Positions 1 to 7,724 of a stretch of 64,000 bases of DNA are shown here, piece after piece. The notes under the pieces were generated by a model. It worked only from the letters and a program-made list of their open reading frames with translations. It searched no databases and was not told the origin of the DNA. The number at the start of each line of letters is the position of its first letter. The first letter of the stretch is position 1. Where the stretch lies: NCBI GenBank assembly GCA_020629845.1, contig JAHDCQ010000002.1, positions 1 to 64,000 on the forward strand, in the 5' to 3' direction. Position numbers and translations under genes: made by a program. This stretch comes from Saprospiraceae bacterium (lineage in GTDB: Bacteria; Bacteroidota; Bacteroidia; Chitinophagales; Saprospiraceae).

Positions 1-11
1 CATAACAAAAC

Positions 12-1355
12 ATGAGTTTACTCAAACCTACATCCGATACGCCTGCGGTATATTTCAAGGATTTGACGATTGCCAATATTCGTTGCTTCAAAGAGGAACA
101 AACGATTAACTTTACCAATGCCAAAGGTGAACCTGCACAGTGGACGGTGATTTTAGGGAATAATAATACGGGGAAGACGACTTTGTTAAGGTGTTTGTAT
201 GATTTGGAACAGATAAAACGATTAATCAGACTTCATGAATTATCAGATGGAACTATAATGATATCAGATAAATTAGAAGAACCTAGTATTGAATACCAAC
301 CTAGATTAGTAAAGACGGTAATTGATAAGCTTCCAAAATTTATTAGTCAATCTTTATATAGGGAAGCTAATTTAGCTAAGAATACATCTAGTTTTTTTAT
401 CGTACATGAAGATGATGTGCAAGAGAGTATCAAAGAAGGACATGGGATTGACTTAGCAAAAAATACTTGGAGTAGGACGTTAGAATCTATTCCAGTCTTC
501 AATATAGATGCCTATGGAATACCTAGAAGTACTAGTTTAGATATTAATTTTTTGGAAGTTGATAATCCATTGTTAGGTCTTAAATTGGTAGATTTACAAA
601 AATGGTTAATCGAAATAAATAACGCTTCAAAAAGTGAGAATAAAGAAGTAGCGCAAAAAGCAAGAAACAATCTCAATCAAATTGAAGAAATTTTAATTGA
701 TATTTTACCTGATGTTTTTAGTTTTCGGTTTCAAATTAACCTTGATTTTAAAAACTGGGTAGAGTTCAAAACGGATTATGGTTGGGTACGCCTTAAAGAT
801 TTAGGATATGGCTATCAATCTCTCATGGCTTGGATGGTAGATTTTGCAAAACGTCTTTTTGACCGCTATCCAGAAAGCAAAAGCCCACTCGCAGAACCAG
901 CCATCGCGCTAGTAGATGAGATAGATTTGCATTTACATCCCGATTGGCAGCGTAAAGTGATTAGCCATTTAAGCAAACATTTTCCTAGAACGCAGTTTAT
1001 TGTCACGGCACATAGCCCGTTAGTGATACAGTCGGCAGATGAGGTGAATGTGGTTTTACTAGAAGCGGATAAAGAAAATGGAAGAGTTCTAATCAATCAA
1101 CCTGAAATTGAGAATTATCAGGGTTGGACAGTAGAGGAAATTCTTACTGAAATCATGGGATTAGGCGATAAAGTACGCTCGGATGATTATCTGAATTTGA
1201 TGGATGCCTTTGACCAAGCCCTCGATGACGAAGATTACGATGCAGCGATGCACGCTTATGATGCTTTGGATAAAATTTTGCATCCGTATAGCAATCAACG
1301 TAAATTAATGAAACTACAACTAACAAGCATAAAACCCGTAGCAATCGCCCAATGA
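12..1355 (+). CDS. ptuA: Septu-like AAA ATPase (PtuA-like)
   Basis: 447 aa. Predicted ATPase subunit of an anti-phage pair; in Septu systems such an ATPase works with an HNH nuclease. Visible motifs are Walker A GNNNTGKT (residues 49-56), an LGYGYQS signature-like stretch (264-270), Walker B ALVDEID (299-305) and a TAHSP switch motif (332-336), the pattern of SMC/RecF/OLD-type ABC ATPases. An in-frame TAA at 3-5 supports the ATG at 12. The stop overlaps the next start codon (ATGA), so the two genes are translationally coupled. The middle third is AT-richer than the ends. The Septu call comes from family knowledge of size and gene pairing; the window starts too close upstream to exclude further genes of the system, such as a retron reverse transcriptase. 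Confidence 0.72.
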   Translation: MSLLKPTSDTPAVYFKDLTIANIRCFKEEQTINFTNAKGEPAQWTVILGNNNTGKTTLLRCLYDLEQIKRLIRLHELSDGTIMISDKLEEPSIEYQPRLVKTVIDKLPKFISQSLYREANLAKNTSSFFIVHEDDVQESIKEGHGIDLAKNTWSRTLESIPVFNIDAYGIPRSTSLDINFLEVDNPLLGLKLVDLQKWLIEINNASKSENKEVAQKARNNLNQIEEILIDILPDVFSFRFQINLDFKNWVEFKTDYGWVRLKDLGYGYQSLMAWMVDFAKRLFDRYPESKSPLAEPAIALVDEIDLHLHPDWQRKVISHLSKHFPRTQFIVTAHSPLVIQSADEVNVVLLEADKENGRVLINQPEIENYQGWTVEEILTEIMGLGDKVRSDDYLNLMDAFDQALDDEDYDAAMHAYDALDKILHPYSNQRKLMKLQLTSIKPVAIAQ

Positions 1356-2134
1356 TACAACTCGAAGCCTACCCAAAACCTGTAGAATTGACTGATGAAT
1401 TGGTAGCCGATTTAACCGCTAAATTCAAGGATGATGGCACAGCGGTTTGGAAGAAAAAGTTCATCACAGATGCTTTAGAAGCAATGTCATATCGCAAGTG
1501 TGCTTATTGCGAATGCAAACTCAATGAGGAAGGAAAATATCTTCAAGTCGAACATTTTCATCATAAGGATAAGTATAAAGACGAGGTAGTGCTTTGGAGT
1601 AATCTTCTGCCTTCTTGCAATCGCTGTAATCTAAAGAAAGGAACACATGATACGGTGCTAAAACCTCTCATTCATCCTGTCCGAGATGCTCCAAAAGAAC
1701 ATCTATCTTTTCAACAATATCGCTTTAAAGGAAAGACAGAAATCGGCGAGAGAACTATCAAAAAACTACGACTCAACGACAGAAAGCATTTACAAAACAA
1801 ACGTTATGAAATAGGCAGCAAACTTTTAGAGGAAGTAGAAGATGTCTTGGAAAAAGTAAGAGATTTTAAGCAAGGAATTAATACTTCAGTCCGTAAATTA
1901 GACAAGATAAGCGATATCTTTTGGAATCTGATGGAAGAATGTACCCCACAAGCAAGCTACGCTGCCACTACTTCTACCATTCTTTTGAATGATGACGCTT
2001 ATCCCAAAATCAAAACCTTCCTACAAACCCAAAACCTATGGAATGAAGCTTTTGAACAACTTGAAGCAGCAGTACAATATTGCGCCTTAGATTTAGCAAA
2101 CAATCGCAGCCATCCTGATACCATAATCGCTTAA
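1352..2134 (+). CDS. ptuB: HNH endonuclease (PtuB-like)
   Basis: 260 aa. Likely nuclease partner of the upstream ATPase. A Cys pair CAYC (50-53), the catalytic-type EH (67-68), a WSNLLPSC segment with Asn84 and a second Cys pair CNRC (89-92) followed by NLKKG form a zinc-bound beta-beta-alpha metal HNH fold of the H-N-N type, as in retron/Septu-associated TIGR02646 proteins. The remaining 160 residues are helical and charged, with no recognised domain. It overlaps the ATPase gene by 4 bp (ATGA), which strongly implies co-translation. I saw no terminator directly after it. Confidence 0.75.
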   Translation: MIQLEAYPKPVELTDELVADLTAKFKDDGTAVWKKKFITDALEAMSYRKCAYCECKLNEEGKYLQVEHFHHKDKYKDEVVLWSNLLPSCNRCNLKKGTHDTVLKPLIHPVRDAPKEHLSFQQYRFKGKTEIGERTIKKLRLNDRKHLQNKRYEIGSKLLEEVEDVLEKVRDFKQGINTSVRKLDKISDIFWNLMEECTPQASYAATTSTILLNDDAYPKIKTFLQTQNLWNEAFEQLEAAVQYCALDLANNRSHPDTIIA

Positions 2135-2249
2135 CAAAATCTGTTTCAACGATTTTACGACTTTATCCAAAAATGTCACCAAATATCAAGCCGTCTAAAT
2201 AGTTACTTATTTTCCCCACAAAACAATACCTTAGCCTAAAATACACATT

Positions 2250-3887
2250 ATGCGGCACGTTTTATTTCTACTCAGTCTACTCCTTTTTGCCTGCTCCGAA
2301 ACTCCTGTTGAGAAAGTAATTGTTGAAGATTCAAGCGAGTCCGACAGTCAGCTCGGCGAAGTACACTTCAAAGTGACGGGGGCGGAAGCAGCACAGCCTG
2401 CCTTTGAGCGTGGCTTGTTACTGCTGCATAGTTTTGAGTATGAAGATGCGCGGGAAGCATTCCAAGAAGCGCAGGCATTGGATTCTACTTTTGCTATGGC
2501 CTATTGGGGCGAAGCCATGACACATAATCACTCGCTTTGGCAACGCCAAGAACAAGAAAAAGCCCTCGAAGCCCTTGCCAAACTAGCACCTACGCCTGCA
2601 GAAAGAGCAGCTTTAGTGCAAACGGATTTGGAACGCGATTTCTTCGCAGCCATCGAAACCCTCTATGGCGAAGGCACAAAGTACGAGCGTGATGTAGCGT
2701 ACAAAAACAAAATGGAAGCACTAGCGCAGAAGTATCCTGACCAACACGAAGTAGCAGCATTCTACGCTATTTCTTTGCTTGGTGCATCGCGTAATGGAAG
2801 GGACGAAGACCTCTATAACAATAGTGCGAAAATAGCGAAGGGAATTATGGCAGAAAACCCCAATCACCCAGGAGCATTGCACTATTTAATACACTCGTAT
2901 GATGACCCGATGCATGCACACCTAGCACGCACGGCAGCCGACAGCTACGCTAAAGTCGCGCCTGATGCAGCACATGCGTTGCACATGCCTTCGCATATCT
3001 ATGTAGGCTTAGGGCGTTGGAATGATGTCGTAAATTCTAATATTGCCTCTTGGAATGCCAGCGTGAAGCGTATGCAAGCGAAGGATTTGGGCAAAGATGC
3101 ACGGAGTTATCATGCCTTGAATTGGTTGCAATATGGCTTGCTGCAAAGAGGAGAAGTAGAGCAAGCAACGGATATACTACAACGCATGCTAGAATACACA
3201 AAGGAAGACGAGGGTAAACGTGCACGTTCCTATCTGCTCCTTATGAAAGGAGGGCATCTAGTAGAGACGAATGATTGGGGTAGTGAATTTGCCGATATAG
3301 CAATCAATGTCTCCGATTTGAATGTATTGAATAAAGCAGAATATGCTTTTATAGAAGGTATGAAAGCCTATCATAAAAAAGATGCAGCAGCCCTGCAACT
3401 CGTGATTGAAGATATGCAAACGGCCCGCCAAACGGCAGCTTCTATCGTAGGCGATGCGGGTTTTGCAATGTGTAGCGCGGGAGGTTTTGCAGGTCGCCCA
3501 CCCAGCCAGCAAGATGTGGATATGGCGCATATTTTAGAAATGGAATTAAAAGCCTATCGCGCTGACTTAGCAGGCAAAACGACACTTGCTAATGAATGGT
3601 TTGAAAAAGGCACGGCTTTGGAAGAAACGTTGAGCTATTCCTTTGGGCCACCTGATGTGCTAAAACCTGTACATGAAGCCTATGGCGAGTACCTATTGAA
3701 GCAAAAAGAAGCGACTAAAGCTTTAACTGTATTTGATAAAGCCTTGGAAATAAATCCACGTCGGTTGCATTCTTTGAAAGGAAAACAGCAAGCCTTAAAA
3801 ATGCTAGGCGATGCAGAAAAACTCAAAAGTGTAGCACAAGACTTAGCAGTAAGCTTAGCAACTAAGGAACGTGGGGTAGTGCTTTAA
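2250..3887 (+). CDS. TPR lipoprotein
   Basis: 545 aa. Signal peptide with lipobox LLFAC places the lipidated Cys at residue 15, so the protein is probably anchored in the envelope. Tetratricopeptide-like helices are clear at about 51-92 and again near the C-terminus (about 475-525); the middle is helical with many Ala, Glu and Tyr, typical of degenerate TPRs. No catalytic motif is visible. TPR proteins usually scaffold complexes, but nothing here names the partner. It stands alone between the HNH gene and tsaB, and a 12-bp perfect hairpin lies about 50 bp after its stop. Confidence 0.8.
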   Translation: MRHVLFLLSLLLFACSETPVEKVIVEDSSESDSQLGEVHFKVTGAEAAQPAFERGLLLLHSFEYEDAREAFQEAQALDSTFAMAYWGEAMTHNHSLWQRQEQEKALEALAKLAPTPAERAALVQTDLERDFFAAIETLYGEGTKYERDVAYKNKMEALAQKYPDQHEVAAFYAISLLGASRNGRDEDLYNNSAKIAKGIMAENPNHPGALHYLIHSYDDPMHAHLARTAADSYAKVAPDAAHALHMPSHIYVGLGRWNDVVNSNIASWNASVKRMQAKDLGKDARSYHALNWLQYGLLQRGEVEQATDILQRMLEYTKEDEGKRARSYLLLMKGGHLVETNDWGSEFADIAINVSDLNVLNKAEYAFIEGMKAYHKKDAAALQLVIEDMQTARQTAASIVGDAGFAMCSAGGFAGRPPSQQDVDMAHILEMELKAYRADLAGKTTLANEWFEKGTALEETLSYSFGPPDVLKPVHEAYGEYLLKQKEATKALTVFDKALEINPRRLHSLKGKQQALKMLGDAEKLKSVAQDLAVSLATKERGVVL

Positions 3888-3938
3888 TCAGCCAAAAGCA
3901 GTAAGGAAAAACTATTGATTTAGAGCGATATTCTACTT

Positions 3939-3968
3939 GGGCAAATGCATAAACTGATGCATTTGCCC
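3939..3968 (+). terminator. Hairpin between TPR lipoprotein gene and tsaB
   Basis: Perfect 12-bp stem GGGCAAATGCAT with a 6-nt loop. It lacks a long T run, so termination is possible but not certain. A similar GGGCAAA...TTTGCCC stem occurs at 43462-43504. Confidence 0.45.
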
Positions 3969-4002
3969 TTGCCATATTATTTCAATTCTGAAACTCAAAT
4001 AG

Positions 4003-4010
4003 TACATTTG
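4003..4010 (+). promoter_or_regulatory. Candidate -7 element of tsaB promoter
   Basis: TACATTTG fits the Bacteroidota -7 consensus TAnnTTTG. Transcription would start near 4017, downstream of the more upstream possible start at 4012, which supports translation from the ATG at 4042. The -33 region (TTTC near 3979) is only a weak match. Confidence 0.45.
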
Positions 4011-4041
4011 CTTGTTGTTTAAGCAATTAGTAAAAAAGTCA

Positions 4042-4731
4042 ATGAGTATAAAATTATTATTGATAGAAACCGCCACAGAAATCTGCTCAGTAGGATTGAG
4101 CGAAGGGACGCAGGTACGCGCCTTAAAGGAATCGGATGCCCCGTATAGTCATACTGCCCAATTGACGCTGTTGATAGAAGCAGCCCTGAAGGAGTTGAAT
4201 TGGAACTTAAACGATATAGATGCCGTTGCTTTGAGTAGCGGGCCAGGTTCGTATACGGCACTTCGGGTAGGGAGTTCAGTAGCTAAAGGAATTTGTTATG
4301 CTTTACAGAAACCTCTAATAGCAATAAGTACGCTTGAAGCCATTGCCTATGCATCTAAAATGCAAGTAGAGCAAGCAAATACCCTCTATTGCCCAATGAT
4401 TGATGCTCGACGTATGGAAGTATATATGGCACTATACGATAACGATATGAACATAGTCGCGCCGACTCAAGCGTTAGTAATCGAAAAAGGTGTTTTTGAA
4501 CAGTACTTAACAGCAAATAAACGGATAGCATTTGCAGGTAATGGGGCTGGAAAATGTGCTGAATTACTTACTTCTCCACAGCATACTTTTTTAGATATAC
4601 AATGTACTGCGACGCACTTAGCTCCTTTAGCACTAGCTGCGTATAAGGCTAAGCGATTTGAGGATATTGCTTATTTTTCACCAAATTATCTGAAAGCACC
4701 TAATATTACGATACCTAAGAAAAGACTTTAG
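4042..4731 (+). CDS. tsaB: tRNA threonylcarbamoyladenosine biosynthesis protein TsaB
   Basis: 229 aa. TsaB is the non-catalytic dimer partner of TsaD in making t6A37 of ANN-decoding tRNAs. The N-terminus has the ASKHA-type start LLLIETATEICSVGL, then SHTAQL and SSGPGSYTALRVG, hallmarks of the family. Length is normal. An in-frame start 10 codons upstream (4012) is less likely, because the predicted transcription start falls after it and family members begin at the MSIKLL position. No tsaD, tsaC or tsaE lies nearby; the gene looks monocistronic. Confidence 0.93.
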   Translation: MSIKLLLIETATEICSVGLSEGTQVRALKESDAPYSHTAQLTLLIEAALKELNWNLNDIDAVALSSGPGSYTALRVGSSVAKGICYALQKPLIAISTLEAIAYASKMQVEQANTLYCPMIDARRMEVYMALYDNDMNIVAPTQALVIEKGVFEQYLTANKRIAFAGNGAGKCAELLTSPQHTFLDIQCTATHLAPLALAAYKAKRFEDIAYFSPNYLKAPNITIPKKRL

Positions 4732-4880
4732 ACATTTTTTTTAATCGTATTACAAACAAGCAATTTTTTAATATTTTAACAAGTTTAATATCATAGAAAT
4801 GTTATAGTTTTCACAAACTTCTTTGCAATAAGGAAATAATATATAATAGAAATTTGTTATTCATTGAATATTTTATTAAT

Positions 4881-4910
4881 TTTGAACGAGTAAAAGATAT
4901 AAATACCTTG
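4881..4910 (+). promoter_or_regulatory. Candidate promoter of the ArsR-type regulator
   Basis: TTTG at 4881-4884 and TACCTTG at 4904-4910 are separated by 19 bp, close to the Bacteroidota -33/-7 layout, though the -7 element is one base short of TAnnTTTG. It lies in the very AT-rich gap 4732-5019 and predicts a leader of about 100 nt. I saw no operator palindrome. Confidence 0.45.
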
Positions 4911-5019
4911 TATAAGAAAATATAAGGCGTTTGTTTTTTACTTTTTTTAACAACGAGTTATAATTCAATTTCTGTTCTATAATTGCCAGAACTGGAGTTC
5001 TTTTTGAAAAACATAGTTT

Positions 5020-5358
5020 ATGAGAAAACAGAAAAATGAAACCGTGGTACTCAAAAAAGGGAACCACGATATTCAATTAGATTACGCAGAGCTAAGAAAA
5101 GCTGTGTTAGTCCTTCGAGCAATAAATCACAAGTTACGTCAGCGCATCATAGATTTATTAGAAGAGCACAACCAAATGACCGTTACAGATATTTACATCA
5201 AGCTACGCCTAGAGCAATCAGTAGCATCGCAACATTTAGCTATTCTACGAAGAGCAGGTGTTGTTGTAACGGAGCGAAATGGAAAATATATCTATTATTC
5301 ACTCGACCAAACAAGATTATCGCAAATATCTAAATTGGTAGAAGAATTAGCTTGCTAA
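5020..5358 (+). CDS. ArsR/SmtB-type winged helix regulator
   Basis: 112 aa. Small winged helix-turn-helix protein. The recognition region reads MTVTDIYIKLRLEQSVASQHLAILRRAGVV (in pieces: MTVTDIYIKLRLEQS then VASQHLAILRRAGVV), followed by a wing with RNGKYIYYSL. It lacks the ELCVCDL-type metal site of arsenic and zinc sensors; its only Cys is the last residue, so metal sensing is doubtful. It is flanked by an AT-rich promoter region and a strong terminator, so it is transcribed alone and its targets cannot be inferred from neighbours. The arsenosugar-type genes at 51659-53130 are too far away to be linked by position. Confidence 0.85.
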   Translation: MRKQKNETVVLKKGNHDIQLDYAELRKAVLVLRAINHKLRQRIIDLLEEHNQMTVTDIYIKLRLEQSVASQHLAILRRAGVVVTERNGKYIYYSLDQTRLSQISKLVEELAC

Positions 5359-5360
5359 AG

Positions 5361-5405
5361 AAAACAGGGTTTCAGTCAAAATGATTGAAACCCTGTTCTG
5401 TTTTT
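5361..5405 (+). terminator. Rho-independent terminator after the ArsR-type gene
   Basis: 12-bp perfect stem AACAGGGTTTCA / TGAAACCCTGTT (5363-5374 and 5386-5397), followed by CTGTTTTT. Confidence 0.85.
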
Positions 5406-5820
5406 ATTGGGGTATTTCCCAAAGTGTTTTATTATGCTTATAATATGTGGTATACCGCATATGCATTTGTATGTAGATATAAGACTTTAAGATTAACATA
5501 CATAGCCGCTCCAAATTGGACTTGAAAATAGAAACTAAAAAATATCATTGCAAAATTTGGAATTCTACTTTTATATTTCCTACCTTTACACCATATTCAT
5601 ATCAAGCTTCATTTCTCTACTACCTATACATTTTAACTACTGCAGTATATAACCTACTATTATATTAAGAGTATAATTGACAATAGTTAAGTACGTAAGT
5701 TAATCAACATCTTTGTGAGTACATTCAATTGAAGTTTAGCTTTATTTCAACTATCAACTTTATAAGAATAGATCAAGTGTAACGAAGGTGTTAATCTAAT
5801 CATTCTAAAATCATTGTGTG
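5406..5820. other. AT-rich intergenic region
   Basis: No gene seen. Very AT-rich and probably the upstream region of the secreted protein gene at 5821. It contains GTACGTAAGT at 5691-5700, resembling the GTACGTAGAAT motif in the leaders of the two operons at 54386 and 58932. Confidence 0.4.
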
Positions 5821-6528
5821 ATGAGATTATCATTTACAGTATTGTGTTTCTGTGTATTTGCTATGTTAGGAGTGACTAAAGCACAAAATAGCTCTAACAT
5901 ACTAAATGCATTTCCAAAGTTTGCTCAATTAGCAACTTCCACTAATACTACAGAGCTTTTCTTTATCACGAGAAACAGCGTTGATAAGAAAACAGTAGGG
6001 AATCCTTACCTATTTGATTGGCGAGAAGCCTTTCTAGTATCCAATGAAGATGAGGTCTTCAATGTCCGTGCTCGTTACCGAGTATTTGACGATGAGTTTC
6101 AAATTATGATGAATGGTAAGGTCAAAGCAATTTATCCTCAAATGGTAAAGGGGATTATTTTTAAAGACCAAGCATTCGTGCCTGCTAAATTTGAAGTAAA
6201 TGACCGAGTAGCTTATAGCTTCTTTGAGCTATTAAGTGAAGGAGATGTTTTACTACTTAAGCGCTACGGCATGGAAGTTAAAGGTACTAAGGACGGTTTT
6301 TTAAAAATGAGTAATAAGGTTTCTAATCTGTATTATAAGTATACAGACGAAGAAAATGCTATATCAGATAAGGCAGAAGAATTAAGTTTAAAATCGAAGA
6401 ACGTCCTGCAAGCACTCGGAGAATATAAAGAAGAAATACAACAGTTTGCTAATACAAGTGGATTAGAATATTCAAAGCAAGCAGACGTAAGAAAAATATT
6501 TGACTACTACAATTCAATACAGGAGTAG
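5821..6528 (+). CDS. Secreted protein of unknown function
   Basis: 235 aa. I do not recognise the family. The ATG at 5821 gives a clean signal peptide (hydrophobic core LSFTVLCFCVFAMLGV, cleavage expected after KAQ); a GTG one codon upstream is the alternative. The mature part is mixed alpha/beta with lysine-rich segments and a helical, probably coiled C-terminal third (about 175-235). No Cys in the mature chain and no enzyme motif. The upstream region is long and AT-rich; the downstream end has overlapping hairpins shared with the convergent DUF5683 gene. Confidence 0.7.
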   Translation: MRLSFTVLCFCVFAMLGVTKAQNSSNILNAFPKFAQLATSTNTTELFFITRNSVDKKTVGNPYLFDWREAFLVSNEDEVFNVRARYRVFDDEFQIMMNGKVKAIYPQMVKGIIFKDQAFVPAKFEVNDRVAYSFFELLSEGDVLLLKRYGMEVKGTKDGFLKMSNKVSNLYYKYTDEENAISDKAEELSLKSKNVLQALGEYKEEIQQFANTSGLEYSKQADVRKIFDYYNSIQE

Positions 6529-6598
6529 TGATGATTAATTCATCCGTATGAATTTCATCGTCCTGTATTACTTTCTCACATTATACTATTTTGCACTA

Positions 6599-6630
6599 TG
6601 AGTCACTACTACTGTAGTGGCTCATTTTTA
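6599..6630 (+). terminator. Terminator between convergent genes
   Basis: 11-bp stem with one G-U pair (TGAGTCACTAC / GTAGTGGCTCA) and a TACT loop, followed by TTTTTAG. It overlaps the last codons of the minus-strand gene. A second stem, AATACAGGA / TCCTGTATT plus GATGA / TCATC, lies just before it around the stop of the plus-strand gene. Confidence 0.8.
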
Positions 6631-7320
6631 GTTAGTGTCTAAAGGAATAGATACACCAAAGCCAATCGCGGGAGCATTCGTCAATGGAACCGATTGAACA
6701 CTAGGATGTAAACGAAGACTCAAGTCATCATCTAAATCAAAATCCAATAAGTGCGCATCCACAAATGACCAAGCCGTATTAAATACTAGATGTACAGCCA
6801 CTAGTCCAATCCAAGAAAGTTGGCGTAGTTTATCAAAATCATCGCGAGTATTTTTTAAAGAAGTAGAAGTCTTTGTGCTTTGAGATTCTAAAATGCCCTG
6901 CCAATTAGGGCTGCTAAAACCATAAATGCGACCGCTCCCTGTAGTATTATTAGCGATAAAGCTAGGTGCATCAGCACAGTCCATTTCTCGAAAACTTTCA
7001 CGAACTAGAGCGTCACAATAGGCTGTTTGTAAGACCTTATAAGCCTTCGTATTTCTATCAATATAAAATATAGTTGCCCCCATTGCGGTATACACTAGAG
7101 GGGCTTTCCAGTACTTTTTATTGTAAATATGCCCTGCTCCAGGCAAACCTAAAGAAAGTAACGCTATTTGCTTAGGGTTGAGCCCCGATTCAGCAGCAAT
7201 GACCGAGTCAATCTGTACCGTCAGCGAGTCATTTAGTATTATATTTACGCTATCCTGTTGTGCATAAAGAGTTGAAAATAGTAAAAAAGAAACTGTAAAG
7301 CATAGTATTTTTAGTGACAT
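6628..7320 (-). CDS. DUF5683 domain membrane protein
   Basis: 230 aa. Signal peptide (cleavage after LYAQ) followed by the DUF5683 core: ALLSLGLPGAGHIYNKKYW (residues about 53-71), then a hydrophobic segment AMGATIFYI and a second segment SWIGLVAVHLVFNTAW near 165-180. This is a common Bacteroidota inner-membrane or envelope protein of unknown role; in the family's P-G-x-G-x-x-Y-N-x-x-Y-W motif the residues are conserved here. It is divergent from the metalloprotease gene and convergent with the secreted protein gene. Confidence 0.8.
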   Translation of the reverse strand: MSLKILCFTVSFLLFSTLYAQQDSVNIILNDSLTVQIDSVIAAESGLNPKQIALLSLGLPGAGHIYNKKYWKAPLVYTAMGATIFYIDRNTKAYKVLQTAYCDALVRESFREMDCADAPSFIANNTTGSGRIYGFSSPNWQGILESQSTKTSTSLKNTRDDFDKLRQLSWIGLVAVHLVFNTAWSFVDAHLLDFDLDDDLSLRLHPSVQSVPLTNAPAIGFGVSIPLDTN

Positions 7321-7724
7321 CTTTTTAGATTTTTCTTTAGTTTTAGCTTATAAAATGTTAAAATATATATTATTAAAATATATTTATATATCTTTGATAA
7401 TAATTATGTAACGATAAGTTACAAACTTGGCTATTTTAGCCTACTTCTGTCTACTACCTACAACGTTTCGAATACTCCATTTCGTAAACCAATTCCTTTT
7501 TTTATTTCAAAAGCAAATAGATAGCCAATGTGATTGCTAAGGCATTGGCATCAGCACACAAGTTCTGATTTATCTTTCCTGCTCAAAGGAAAGACTGTTT
7601 TTGTGTCTTAAAGCTTCCTGCTGAGTAATCCACGCGAATATAATATGTAAAAAATTATATCCTCATCTGTCTATACAGACATTTGGTGGAAATTATTTGT
7701 GGTCAACTAAAACTAAAGAGAGCT
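7321..7724. other. Divergent intergenic region
   Basis: About 400 bp between the divergent DUF5683 and metalloprotease genes. It presumably holds both promoters, but I found no full TTTG/TAnnTTTG pair on either strand. A short AAAGGAAAGA/TCTTTCC-like stem lies near 7572-7592. Confidence 0.35.
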
